NCBI RefSeq assembly: GCF_902706185.1
Contig: NZ_CACSJM010000027.1
Coordinates: 1-47,572, forward strand
From: Roseomonas sp. 18066
Lineage (GTDB): Bacteria; Pseudomonadota; Alphaproteobacteria; Acetobacterales; Acetobacteraceae
Direction of reading: 5' to 3'
Length of the DNA stretch: 47,572 nt
Shown: positions 1 to 8,182 of the stretch, in pieces
Numbering within the stretch: position 1 is the stretch's first letter
How the letters are laid out: each line of letters begins with the position of its first letter
Program-made: the position numbers and the translations under genes
Notes under the pieces: generated by a model
Told to the model about the DNA's origin: nothing
The model's input: only the letters and a program-made list of their open reading frames with translations
Database searches by the model: none

Positions 1-67
1 GTATCGGCATCAACCGATGCCAAAACAAGCCGTCCAAGCTTGTTTTGGCATCGGTTGATGCCGATAC
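1..67. repeat. Perfect 30-bp inverted repeat with 7-nt loop at the window edge
   Basis: Bases 1-30 are the exact reverse complement of 38-67, with CGTCCAA between them. Each arm also contains its own small dyad (GGCATC-AACC-GATGCC), so the element could form a cruciform. It ends 7 bases before the likely LysR start. It could be a transposon-end remnant, a leader hairpin, or a fold-back artefact, because it sits exactly at the end of the sequence. No transposase gene is attached on this side. Confidence 0.8.
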
Positions 68-74
68 TGCATCG

Positions 75-977
75 ATGTTCGAGTTCAGCCAGCTCCGCTG
101 CTTCGTCGCCGTCGCCGAGGAGCTGCATTTTCACCGCGCCGCCGCCCGGCTGAACATGACCCAGCCGCCGCTGAGCCGGCAGATCCAGCAGCTGGAGCGC
201 CAGCTGGGCCTGGTGCTGCTGCTGCGCGGCAGCCGGGCGGTGCGGCTGACGCCGGCGGGGGAAGCCTTCCTGCGGGATGCGCGCCGGCTGCTGCAGGCCG
301 CCGAGAACGCCACCCAGCAGGCGCGGCGGGTGGCCCAGGGGCAGCGCGGGCAGATCACCATCGGCTTCACCGCCTCCTCCGGCTATGGCGTGCTGCCGCG
401 GCTGGTCGGCGTCGCCCGGGCGCATCTGCCGGAGATCGAGCTCAGCCTGCGGGAGATGGTGTCGCAGGACCAGGTGGCGGCGCTGCAGGCCGGGCAGGTC
501 GACCTGGCCCTGCTGCGGCCGCAGCCGCTGATCGCGGGGCTGCGCACCGCCCTCGTCCAGCGCGAGGCGCTGCGCCTGGCCCTGCCGCGCGGCCACCGGC
601 TGGCGGAGGCGGCCGAGGTCGAGATCCCGGCCCTGGTGGGCGAGGCGCTGATCACCTTCCCCCCCATCGAGGGGCGGTATTTCCACGACCTGATCCTCGG
701 CCTGTTCCGCCAGGCCGGGGTGGTGCCGACCCGGCTGCAATTCATCAGCCAGACGCATTCGATCCTGGCCCTGGTCGGCGCGGGCCTCGGCATCGCCGTG
801 GTGCCGCAGGCGGCGGAAAAGCTGCGCCAGGCGGAGGTGGTGCTGCGCCCGCTGGCCGGCCCGGGCATCCCGGCGGCCGAGCTGATGCTCGCCTGGCGGG
901 AAGGCGCCGACAACCCGGCCTGCGAGGCGCTGCTGGAGGTGCTGCGCCAGGACTGGACCCAGCTGAGCCCCGCCTGA
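75..977 (+). CDS. LysR-family transcriptional regulator
   Basis: A 300-residue LysR-type regulator. The N-terminal winged helix-turn-helix covers about residues 1-60 (FSQLRCFVAVAEELHF, AAARLNMTQPPLSRQIQQLE), followed by a LysR substrate-binding domain (GQITIGFTASS; GAGLGIAVVPQ near residue 240). The ATG at 75 is preferred because it gives the usual LysR beginning. A TTG at 45 is in frame but lies inside the inverted-repeat arm. No good Shine-Dalgarno is visible before either start, and the natural upstream region may be missing. The next gene on the same strand, a binding protein 84 bases downstream, is a plausible target. The Q-P-P-L-S-R-Q-I helix resembles the CatR/BenM/CbbR branch, but the effector cannot be named. 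Confidence 0.93.
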   Translation: MFEFSQLRCFVAVAEELHFHRAAARLNMTQPPLSRQIQQLERQLGLVLLLRGSRAVRLTPAGEAFLRDARRLLQAAENATQQARRVAQGQRGQITIGFTASSGYGVLPRLVGVARAHLPEIELSLREMVSQDQVAALQAGQVDLALLRPQPLIAGLRTALVQREALRLALPRGHRLAEAAEVEIPALVGEALITFPPIEGRYFHDLILGLFRQAGVVPTRLQFISQTHSILALVGAGLGIAVVPQAAEKLRQAEVVLRPLAGPGIPAAELMLAWREGADNPACEALLEVLRQDWTQLSPA

Positions 978-1061
978 CGCGGAGATGTCACGGCGCCGTC
1001 AAGCGGATGCAGGAAGCGACGCGCAGTCTGCGCCCCCTTCGTCCGGCTGGAACAACGTCCC

Positions 1062-2675
1062 ATGACCATCGCCTTCCCCCGCCGCGCCGCGCTCGGCCTC
1101 GGCCTGGCGGCCGCCCTGCCGCGCTTCGCCATCGCCCAGGCCGACCAGCGCCCGGCCATCACCGTCGCGGTGCAGACCATCAGCACCAGCAACACGCTGG
1201 AGCCGCTGCGCGAGCAGTCCAACGTGATGACCCGCGTCGTCGCCAGCTTCCTGGAGCCGCTGATCGACCTGGACTGGGTCGGCGACATGGCGCTGCGCCC
1301 GGCGCTGGCCGAATCCTGGCGCCGCATCGACGAGCGCACGCTGGAGCTGGTGCTGCGCCCCGACGTGCGCTTCCACGACGGCAGCAAGCTGACCGCGGAA
1401 GACGTGGCCTTCACCTTCGGGCCCGAGCACATGTGGGGCGACGGCAGCGCGGCGCCGGCGGGCGGGCTGTTCACCTCGACCACCGCCGGCGCCGGCACCC
1501 GCCAGCCGCCGCCGGAGGTGCCGGCCATCGCCCGCCTGGCCTTCCCCGGCTTCGAGCGGATGCAGGTGGTCGATGCCCGCACGCTGCGCCTGGTCAACCG
1601 CCTGCCCGACGTGACGCTGGAAGGGCGCCTGGCCCGCCCCGCCGGCGCCATCATCAGCCAGCGCGCCTTCGAGGCCGCGCCGGACTGGCTGACCTGGGCG
1701 CGCAAGCCGGTCGGCACCGGCCCCTATCGTATCGCCGACTACCGCCCCGACAGCTACCTTCTGCTCGAAGCCAATGACGCCCACTGGGCCGGCCGCCCGC
1801 CGCTGCGCAGCATCCGCTTCGTCCAGGTGCCCGAGGTCTCGTCCCGCGTGAACGGCCTCCGCGCCGGCGACTACGACTTCGCCTGCGACCTGCCGCCCGA
1901 CCAGATCGCCGTGGTCCGCGGCAGCCCGCGCCACGAGGTGCTGGGCCGCGCCATCGCCAACCACCGCGTCACCGCCTTCGACAAGACCCATGCCGTGCTG
2001 CGCGATGCCCGCATCCGCCGCGCCATCACGCACTCCATCGACCGCCAGGGCATCGTCGACGCGCTGTGGGACGGCGCCGGCGGCGTGCCGCGCGGCATGC
2101 AGTTCGACTTCTTCGGCCCGATGACGCTCGCCGACTGGGAAGCCCCCCGCTTCGACCTGGCCGAAGCCCGCCGCCTGCTGACCGAGGCCGGCTACAAGGG
2201 CGAGCCCATCCCCTATCGCCTGCTGAACAACTACTACACCAACCAGACGCCGACCGCGCAGGTGCTGCAGGAAGGCTGGCGCCAGGCCGGGCTGAACGTG
2301 GTCATCGAGATGAAGGAGAACTGGTCGCAGATCCTGCAGGCCGACGCCACCCGCGGCCTGCGCGACAACTCCAACACCGCCTTCTTCAACGACCCCGTCG
2401 GCGCCATGGCCGCCTTCGGCCCCGGCGGCCAGCAATGGGCCAGCGGCGAATGGCGCAACGACGACGCGGCCAAGGCCCTGGAAGCGCTGCAGACATCGAC
2501 CGATCTGGAAACCCGCCGCAAGGCGCTGCGCCAGATGCTGCAGATCTGCGAGCGCGACGACCCGGCCTATACCGTGCTGCACCAGACGGTGAACTTCACG
2601 GGCAAGCGGAAAGATATCAACTGGAAGCCGTCAGGGTCGTTCGCGATGGACTTCACCAGCCGGAACTGGGCGTAA
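1062..2675 (+). CDS. ABC transporter solute-binding protein, family 5 (peptide/nickel type)
   Basis: A 537-residue periplasmic binding protein of the SBP_bac_5 family (DppA/OppA-like), which delivers peptides, opines or other solutes to ABC permeases. The N-terminus has a twin arginine and a hydrophobic stretch ending in AIAQA (residues about 7-27), suggesting Tat export. Family features include FLEPLIDLDW, LAESWRRIDERTLEL, VRFHDGSKLTAEDVAFTF, GTGPYRI and the C-terminal extended lobe. Length is normal for the family. No cognate DppB/C/D/F genes lie next to it, so it is an orphan binding protein or depends on permeases encoded elsewhere. It follows the LysR gene on the same strand and ends in a bidirectional hairpin terminator. 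The start codon has only a weak ribosome-binding site. Confidence 0.92.
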   Translation: MTIAFPRRAALGLGLAAALPRFAIAQADQRPAITVAVQTISTSNTLEPLREQSNVMTRVVASFLEPLIDLDWVGDMALRPALAESWRRIDERTLELVLRPDVRFHDGSKLTAEDVAFTFGPEHMWGDGSAAPAGGLFTSTTAGAGTRQPPPEVPAIARLAFPGFERMQVVDARTLRLVNRLPDVTLEGRLARPAGAIISQRAFEAAPDWLTWARKPVGTGPYRIADYRPDSYLLLEANDAHWAGRPPLRSIRFVQVPEVSSRVNGLRAGDYDFACDLPPDQIAVVRGSPRHEVLGRAIANHRVTAFDKTHAVLRDARIRRAITHSIDRQGIVDALWDGAGGVPRGMQFDFFGPMTLADWEAPRFDLAEARRLLTEAGYKGEPIPYRLLNNYYTNQTPTAQVLQEGWRQAGLNVVIEMKENWSQILQADATRGLRDNSNTAFFNDPVGAMAAFGPGGQQWASGEWRNDDAAKALEALQTSTDLETRRKALRQMLQICERDDPAYTVLHQTVNFTGKRKDINWKPSGSFAMDFTSRNWA

Positions 2676-2681
2676 AAAGGT

Positions 2682-2720
2682 CGGGGGAAAGTATTCCCCC
2701 GAATCCCCCTTCTATTTCTT
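2682..2720. terminator. Bidirectional intrinsic terminator (G5AA/TTC5 family)
   Basis: The stem CGGGGGAA/TTCCCCCG (2682-2689 with 2694-2701) has an AGTA loop. On the plus strand it is followed by a second C-run and TTCTATTTCTT. On the minus strand it is followed by ACCTTTTTACG. It separates the convergent binding-protein and amidohydrolase genes, and its plus-strand T-rich tail overlaps the amidohydrolase stop. It is one of five related terminators in the window. Confidence 0.75.
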
Positions 2721-3935
2721 CAAGAAAGCACCGGCCTTCATGATCAACGGGATCGAACGTCCCTGGCCGGTCAGCAACGACAGATCAGCCAAGGGATTGC
2801 CGTCGACGACAATCAAGTCGGCGAAGGCACCCTCGGCGACGACACCAATCTGACCTTCCAAGCGGCAAAGCCGAGCCGCGATATAGGTCGCCGAAGCGAT
2901 CACCTGCTGCGCCGGCAGCACCCGCCCGCGGATGACGAATTCCTCCGACTGGTGCCGGTGCATCGGGCCCAGCAGGTCGCTGCCATAGGCCATCGGCAGC
3001 CCGGCCTCGGCCATGATGGAAAGCGACTCCATGCCCTTCAACCGGACGTCGTCGACTTTGCCCACGGCCTCGGCGCCGATGCCCAGCGCCTCGCCTTCCT
3101 CGGACAGCTTGTCGTAGGTCACCAGCGTCGGCACCGCGACCGCGCCCTGCTCGGCGGCGAAACGCGCGGTCTCCAGGGTGATCAGGTTGCAGTGCTCCAG
3201 CGAATGGACGCCGCATTCGACGGCGCGGCGGATGCCTTCGTCGGTGTAGAGATGCGCCGAGACATAGCCGCCGGCATTGCGCGCCTCTTCCACCGCCGCG
3301 GTGATCTCCTCGCGCGAGAAGCCGAGGAAATGGATCGGGTCGGTCGGCGAGGCGACGCCGCCATTGGCCATGATCTTGATGAAGCGGGCGCCGGCCTTGA
3401 TTTCCTGGCGCGCGGCGCGGCGGACTTCCGGCACGCCGTCGCACAGCCGGCCCAGCGCGCCGAGGCGGCCTTCGAACTGGCTGGGGGCGTTGTCGAAGGG
3501 CCCGCGGAAGTCGCAATGGCCGCCGGACTGGCTGAGCGCCTTGCCGGAGATCACCAGGCGGGGGCCGCGGACATAGCCCTGCTCGGTGGCCAGGACCTGG
3601 CCGTGGTCGGCGCCGCCGACGTCACGGACGGTGGTGAAGCCGCGGTCCAGCATCTCGCCCATCAGCTTGATGGAGCGGGCCATGATCAGGCTGTCGGGCA
3701 GCGTCGCGTTGCGGCCCAGGCTGGCCTCGACGGCGACGACATGGACATGGGCGTCGATCAGGCCGGGCATCAGGGTCTTGCCGGCGACGTCGATCACCGT
3801 GGCGCCGGAGGGCGCCTTGGCGGTGGGCGAGACTTCCTTGATGCGGCCGCCTTCGACGACGACGCCCTGGGGTTCGGAGGGCTCCGCGGCGGTGCCATCG
3901 ACGATCCGCGCGTTGCTGAAGAAGGTCGTGCTCAT
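2712..3935 (-). CDS. Metal-dependent amidohydrolase (imidazolonepropionase/prolidase-like)
   Basis: A 407-residue amidohydrolase-superfamily enzyme with a composite beta-sandwich and TIM barrel. The metal-site residues are in place: DAHVH (H63, H65), Lys186 in FIKIMANGG as the likely carboxylated lysine, H227 in SAHLY, H243/H247 in HSLEH, and D319 in YGSDLLG. This binuclear pattern is shared by the imidazolonepropionase-like and Xaa-Pro dipeptidase-like amidohydrolases often found next to ABC importers. No signal peptide is seen, so it should be cytoplasmic. It is the last gene of the long minus-strand run, separated from the GAF gene by a hairpin terminator, so it may have its own promoter. 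The substrate is unknown; a cyclic amide or N-acyl compound is inferred from context. Confidence 0.9.
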   Translation of the reverse strand: MSTTFFSNARIVDGTAAEPSEPQGVVVEGGRIKEVSPTAKAPSGATVIDVAGKTLMPGLIDAHVHVVAVEASLGRNATLPDSLIMARSIKLMGEMLDRGFTTVRDVGGADHGQVLATEQGYVRGPRLVISGKALSQSGGHCDFRGPFDNAPSQFEGRLGALGRLCDGVPEVRRAARQEIKAGARFIKIMANGGVASPTDPIHFLGFSREEITAAVEEARNAGGYVSAHLYTDEGIRRAVECGVHSLEHCNLITLETARFAAEQGAVAVPTLVTYDKLSEEGEALGIGAEAVGKVDDVRLKGMESLSIMAEAGLPMAYGSDLLGPMHRHQSEEFVIRGRVLPAQQVIASATYIAARLCRLEGQIGVVAEGAFADLIVVDGNPLADLSLLTGQGRSIPLIMKAGAFLKK

Positions 3936-3945
3936 TTCTTATTAT

Positions 3946-3985
3946 CCAAAAATAGAAGGGGGCACGGGGGGATACTTCCCCCCGT
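3946..3985 (-). terminator. Intrinsic terminator after the GAF/Liv operon
   Basis: The perfect 8-bp stem ACGGGGGG/CCCCCCGT (3964-3971 with 3978-3985) is followed on the minus strand by a C-run and TTCTATTTTTGG. It lies directly downstream of the GAF-protein stop. Hairpin and tail closely match the terminator at 2682-2720. Confidence 0.72.
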
Positions 3986-3991
3986 TCTTGC

Positions 3992-4456
3992 TTACTTTCT
4001 TCTGGCTTCCAGAAAGGCCGGGATCAAGAGCGGGGCAAGCGGTGCGATCTTTTTCAGCGCTTCTTCGTCGTAATGGTGCTCGGCGTCCAGCAGGTTGCAG
4101 GTGCCGATGGTCTCGCCGTCGTAGCGCACGGGCAGGTTGATCACCGAGCCCAGCCCCATGCTTTCGATCAGCGCGTGGTCATAGAAGGCCCAGCGGATGC
4201 CGGCCTTGTCGGTGCCGAGATAGGGCTTGCCCTCGGCCAGCACATGCGCGCCCCAGGGCGTCGCGCCCATCGTCTTGCGGCCGGAGGTCGGGTATTCGGC
4301 CGGGTGGCTGGACCAGACGCGGGCGACATCGGCGCCGTCGACATAGAGCAGCGTGAACAGCCTGTGGCCGACGAGGCGCTGCATCTCGTCCTGCAGGGCA
4401 CGGTAGAGGCTTTCGGGCTGGCCGGGTTCGGCCAGGCGGGCGAGCAGCTCGGTCAT
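3992..4456 (-). CDS. GAF-domain protein
   Basis: A 154-residue single-domain GAF protein. GAF domains bind small ligands or act as sensors. Visible features are an N-terminal helix (LYRALQDEMQRLV), a beta strand with LFTLLYVDG, WGAHVLAEGKPYLG, the central SVINLPVRYDGETIGTCNL strand pair, and a final helix. The ATG at 4454-4456 overlaps the livM stop as ATGA, indicating translational coupling. It is therefore the last gene of the Liv-type operon. It carries no kinase, cyclase or DNA-binding domain. A role in sensing the imported compound or as a small enzyme accessory is inference. The longer upstream reading frame is an artefact of overlap with livM. Confidence 0.88.
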   Translation of the reverse strand: MTELLARLAEPGQPESLYRALQDEMQRLVGHRLFTLLYVDGADVARVWSSHPAEYPTSGRKTMGATPWGAHVLAEGKPYLGTDKAGIRWAFYDHALIESMGLGSVINLPVRYDGETIGTCNLLDAEHHYDEEALKKIAPLAPLLIPAFLEARRK

Positions 4457-5358
4457 GAGGGCGCCTTCGGGGCAGGAGGGATGCGCTCGGGCAGGATGCC
4501 CTTGGGCCGCAGATGCAGCACCAGCAGCAGGGACAGGCCGACCAGGGCCTCGCGCAGGGCGGCGACCTGCACCGCCTCGATGCCGGGGACCACGGCGGCC
4601 AGGAAGCGGGTGGCTTCCAGGAAGGCGACCACGCAATAGGCGCCGAGCACCGCGCCGACGGGGCGGCCGATGCCGCCGGCGGTGACGGCCAGGAAGATGT
4701 AGATGGTGATCAGCGGCTGGAAGTGGTCGGGCGAGATATAGGACTGGTAATGGGCGTAGAGCGCGCCGGCCAGCGCGGCGACCGCGGCCGACAGCGCGAA
4801 GGCCTGGTATTTCAGCCGCAGCACCGGCTTGCCGGCGAAGCCTGCCAGCTCCTGGTCCTCGCGCACGGCGCGCAGCGCGCGGCCGAAGGGGCTCTGGTCC
4901 AGGCGGCGCAGCAGCAGCCAGACCAGCAGGACGACCAGGGTGACGCCCCCCGCCCAGGCCTGGTTGAAGCCGACGACGCCCAGCGCCGCCTTGCCGGGGG
5001 CCAGGATGCCGGACATGCCGTCGGCGCCATTGGTCAGCCAGCGCTCGTTCAGCGCCACCAGGCGGACGATCTCGCCGAAGCCGAGCGTGACGATGGCGAG
5101 GTAGTCGTCGCGCAGCCGCAGCGTGAGCCCGGTGATGGCCAGCCCCGCCAGCACGCCGGCCGCCATGGCGACGCAGAGGCCGATGGCGAGCGGCGCCCCG
5201 GCCCCGGTGGCCAAGGCGGTGGCATAGGCGCCGATGCCGAAGAAGCCGGCGAGGCCGAGATTGACCAGCCCGGCGCCGCCCCAGGCCAGGTTCAGCGCCA
5301 GCGACAGCAACGCGTAGATGCCGCCGATGGTGACCGAGAAAAGCAGGTAGGAGAGCAT
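4453..5358 (-). CDS. livM: Branched-chain-amino-acid-type ABC transporter permease (LivM-like)
   Basis: A 301-residue integral membrane permease of the LivM type, with about eight to nine hydrophobic segments. Family motifs are GGIYALLSLALNLAWGGAG near the N-terminus, GIGAYATALA, LRDDYLAIVTLGFGEIVRL in the cytoplasmic loop, and LRAVREDQELA before the last helices. With the LivH-like permease it should form the transmembrane channel of a Liv/HAAT importer. These carry not only branched-chain amino acids but also urea, amides and aromatic acids. Start and stop overlap the neighbouring genes (TGATG with livH, ATGA with the GAF gene). The family name does not define the substrate; the neighbouring amidases argue for something other than leucine. 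Confidence 0.93.
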   Translation of the reverse strand: MLSYLLFSVTIGGIYALLSLALNLAWGGAGLVNLGLAGFFGIGAYATALATGAGAPLAIGLCVAMAAGVLAGLAITGLTLRLRDDYLAIVTLGFGEIVRLVALNERWLTNGADGMSGILAPGKAALGVVGFNQAWAGGVTLVVLLVWLLLRRLDQSPFGRALRAVREDQELAGFAGKPVLRLKYQAFALSAAVAALAGALYAHYQSYISPDHFQPLITIYIFLAVTAGGIGRPVGAVLGAYCVVAFLEATRFLAAVVPGIEAVQVAALREALVGLSLLLVLHLRPKGILPERIPPAPKAPS

Positions 5359-6221
5359 CAGGCTGCCCTCTCGCCCAGCAGCCCGCGCGGGCGGAAGGTC
5401 AGGATCAGCAGGATGGCGACGAAGCCGACGCCGCTGCGATAGGTCGCCGGCACCACCAGCAGCGCCAGCTCCTCGGCGATGCCCAGCGCCAGCGCGCCGG
5501 CGACCGCCCCGGGGATCGAGCCCAGCCCGCCCAGCACGGCGGCGGCGAAGACCGCGAGCAGCACGCGATAGCCGGTCATCGGGTCGATCGAGGTGTCGAG
5601 GCCGAGCAGCACCCCCCCTGCCCCGGCCAGCCCGGCGCCGAGCGCCACGGCGATGGCGGCGATGCGCGCCGGGTCAATGCCCTTGAGGCGCGCCAGGTCG
5701 GGGTTGTCGGCGACGGCCCGCATGGCGCGGCCGAAGCGGGTGAACATCAGGAAGGCGAAGACACCAGCGACGACGGCCACCGCCAACACCAGGTTCCAGA
5801 TCTGCTGCAATCCGACAAAAATGCCGCCGATGATCAGGTCCGGCTGGATCGGCAGGTCGAAGCCGCGCAGGTCGTTGCCGAAGAAAAACCGCAAGAAATT
5901 TTCGAGGATGAGGTTCACGGCGATGGAGGCGATGGCCACCGTCAGGGCGCCCGCCGGCATCAGCCGCCGCAGCGCGCCGAGCTCGCAGAGCAGCCCCGCC
6001 GCGCCGCCGGCGGCGAAGGCCACCAGCACGGCGAGCGGCGCGCCGAAGCCCAAGCGGGTGTTCACCCACCACCCGGCGAAGGCGCCGACCGAGACATAGC
6101 CGGCGATGGCGAAGCTGGGGTAGCGCAGGATGGCGAAGATGGCGGTGAAGCCCACCGCCGGCACCGCGATCAGCGACCCCGCCAGCAGCCCGTTCACCAC
6201 CGCCTGCAGCAGGGCTTCCAT
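5358..6221 (-). CDS. livH: Branched-chain-amino-acid-type ABC transporter permease (LivH-like)
   Basis: A 287-residue LivH-type permease with about eight hydrophobic segments. It shows the usual N-terminus (LLQAVVNGLLAGSLIAVPAVGF), the loop motif GRAMRAVADNPDLARLKGID, and GGLGSIPGAVAGALALGIAEE near the C-terminus. It begins 5 bases after the binding-protein stop and ends overlapping the livM start by one base (TGATG). Both arrangements indicate one operon and stoichiometric translation with LivM. Confidence 0.94.
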   Translation of the reverse strand: MEALLQAVVNGLLAGSLIAVPAVGFTAIFAILRYPSFAIAGYVSVGAFAGWWVNTRLGFGAPLAVLVAFAAGGAAGLLCELGALRRLMPAGALTVAIASIAVNLILENFLRFFFGNDLRGFDLPIQPDLIIGGIFVGLQQIWNLVLAVAVVAGVFAFLMFTRFGRAMRAVADNPDLARLKGIDPARIAAIAVALGAGLAGAGGVLLGLDTSIDPMTGYRVLLAVFAAAVLGGLGSIPGAVAGALALGIAEELALLVVPATYRSGVGFVAILLILTFRPRGLLGERAA

Positions 6222-6226
6222 GCCGG

Positions 6227-7435
6227 TCAGGCGATGCGCAGCAGGGTCAGCTTGCCCGACTTCACCTGCTCGTAGCGGAACTGGCAGTCGATGATGTCGC
6301 CGGTGTCGGTGAAGTCGCAGGGGCCGCTGGCACCTTCGTAGTTGATGGCCTGGCCGGCCTTCAGCGCCGCCAGCCCGTCGGTGATGGTGCCGACCTTGGT
6401 GCCGCCCGGCGCCTGGCTAACCTTGCGCAGGTTATCGCGGATGGCGGTGCCGCTGGCGGTGCCGGCGGCCTGCATGGCGAGCAGCAGCAGATTGGCCTGG
6501 TCGTAGCTCTGGGTGGAGTAAGGATCCGGGTTTTCCATGGCCGTCACCGAGGCCATGTGCTTCCAGGCCGGCGACCCTTCGGCCGGGGAAGGGGCGATGG
6601 TGAAGATGCCCTCCACCGTGTCGGCGGGGACGCTGTCGATCAGCTTCTGGTTGACCGAATAGGCGAAGGCGATGCGGGTGCCAGTGAAGCCGGCGCGCAG
6701 CAGGTCCTTCACCAGCACCGTGGTGTCGGGCAGGTAGCCGCCCAGCACGATGGCATCCGGCTTGCCGCGCAGCGCCTGCTGCACCTCGGTGCGGTAGGAG
6801 GGCTTCTTGTCGTCATAGATCAGCAGCTCGACCGCGCCACCGGCGGGCTTCACCGCGGCGGCGATGTTCTCGTACTGGCTCTGCGCGAAGGGCGTCTGCG
6901 GCGACAGCATGACGATCTTCTTGGCGTTCTGGCTGAGGGCAAATTCGCCAAACTTCCTGCCCTGCAGTGTCGTGTTGGGCTGGGTGCGGGCGAAGAAGCC
7001 GCGATGCGGCAGGGCGGTCAGCGCATCGGCGCCGGCGGTGGCCAGCATCATGGTGCCGCTCTCCCAGCAGAGCGGCGCGACGGCGGCGGCGACCGAGGAG
7101 GCCCAGACGCCGCAGATGCCGACCACCCGGTCGACATCGATCAGCTTGCGCGCGGCGCGCACGGCGGCCTCGGGGTTGGTCTGGTCGTCCTCGGCCACCA
7201 GCTCGACCGGGCGGCCGAGGATGCCGCCGGCCTTGTTGGCCTCCTCGACCACGGCGCGGATGGCCTTGACCATGGCCGGGCCATAGGTGCCGCCGGCACC
7301 GGTCAGCGGCGACAGCGCCGCGATGCGCAAGGGCCCCTGCCCCTCGGCGCGGAGGATGCGCGGCAGGGCCAGCGGCGCGAGGGCCGCCGTCGCCAGCAGC
7401 GAACGACGCGACAGATCAGCGAAAGACGCGGTCAT
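6227..7435 (-). CDS. livK: ABC transporter substrate-binding protein, Liv/urea-amide type
   Basis: A 402-residue type-I periplasmic binding protein (Peripla_BP_6, LivK/AmiC-like). The N-terminus contains SRRSLL followed by an Ala/Leu-rich stretch ending near LRAEG, a convincing twin-arginine (Tat) signal. Family motifs are IAALSPLTGAGGTYGPAM, GGILGRPVELVAEDDQTNPEAAVRAARKL split over two strands, and GICGVWASSVAAAVAPL. It supplies solute to the LivH/LivM permeases encoded next to it and is preceded by a GA-rich ribosome-binding site. The substrate cannot be read from the sequence. The operon's amidases make an amide, urea derivative or heterocycle more likely than an amino acid, which is inference. 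Confidence 0.92.
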   Translation of the reverse strand: MTASFADLSRRSLLATAALAPLALPRILRAEGQGPLRIAALSPLTGAGGTYGPAMVKAIRAVVEEANKAGGILGRPVELVAEDDQTNPEAAVRAARKLIDVDRVVGICGVWASSVAAAVAPLCWESGTMMLATAGADALTALPHRGFFARTQPNTTLQGRKFGEFALSQNAKKIVMLSPQTPFAQSQYENIAAAVKPAGGAVELLIYDDKKPSYRTEVQQALRGKPDAIVLGGYLPDTTVLVKDLLRAGFTGTRIAFAYSVNQKLIDSVPADTVEGIFTIAPSPAEGSPAWKHMASVTAMENPDPYSTQSYDQANLLLLAMQAAGTASGTAIRDNLRKVSQAPGGTKVGTITDGLAALKAGQAINYEGASGPCDFTDTGDIIDCQFRYEQVKSGKLTLLRIA

Positions 7436-7471
7436 CTCACTCTCTCCCCTCGCCCGTTTTCGGGCTCTTGG

Positions 7472-8182
7472 TCAGCCACCCAGGAACAGCCTGCGAATTT
7501 CCGGATCTTCCGCCAGCGCGGGGCCGGCGCCCTCGACGCTGTTGCGCCCGGCCACCAGGACGTAGCCGCGGTGGGAGATGCGCAGCGCTTCCACCGCATG
7601 CTGCTCGACCATCAGCACCGGCAGGCCGGCGCGGTTCAGGTCGATCACCGCCGCGAACAGCTCCTCCGCCGCGCGCGGCGACAGGCCCGCGGTCGGCTCG
7701 TCCAGCAGCATCATCGAGGGCTGCTGCATCAGCCCCATGGCCATGGCCAGGATCTGCCGCTGCCCGCCCGACAGGCTGCGCGCCAGGGCCCGCCGCTTGC
7801 CCGCCAGCATCGGATAGCGGGCATATATTTTCTCGAGCTCGGCGCTGGAACCTTTGGGGTCCAGGAAGCCACTGATGGAAAGATTTTCTGCGACGCTCAG
7901 CCGCGCGAAGACATTCGCCTCCTGCGGCACGAAGGCGAGGCCCGCCCGCGCCCGGCCGATGGCGTCGTCGGCGGTCACGTCGCGGCCACCGACCGCGACG
8001 CGGCCCTCGGCGATCCGCAAGAGCCCCGCCACCGCCTTCAGCAGCGTCGACTTGCCGGCGCCGTTCGGGCCGATGATCGTCACGATCTCGCCGGGCTGCA
8101 CCGCGACCGAGGCGCCCTTCAGGATCTGCTCAGCCGCGCCATAGCCGGCGACCAGGCCCTCGGCGACCAGGGCCGCGGTCAA
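7472..8182 (-). CDS. livF: Liv-type ABC transporter ATP-binding protein (LivF-like)
   Basis: A 236-residue ATPase of the LivF type. Walker A is GPNGAGKST, the signature is LSGGQRQ, and Walker B is MMLLDEP followed by TAGLSP; an H-loop (VEQH) follows. The start is taken as a TTG at 8180-8182, which overlaps the livG stop as TTGA and gives the normal family length. Further upstream starts would run through the livG coding region. Together with LivG it powers the LivHM channel. Confidence 0.93.
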   Translation of the reverse strand: MTAALVAEGLVAGYGAAEQILKGASVAVQPGEIVTIIGPNGAGKSTLLKAVAGLLRIAEGRVAVGGRDVTADDAIGRARAGLAFVPQEANVFARLSVAENLSISGFLDPKGSSAELEKIYARYPMLAGKRRALARSLSGGQRQILAMAMGLMQQPSMMLLDEPTAGLSPRAAEELFAAVIDLNRAGLPVLMVEQHAVEALRISHRGYVLVAGRNSVEGAGPALAEDPEIRRLFLGG

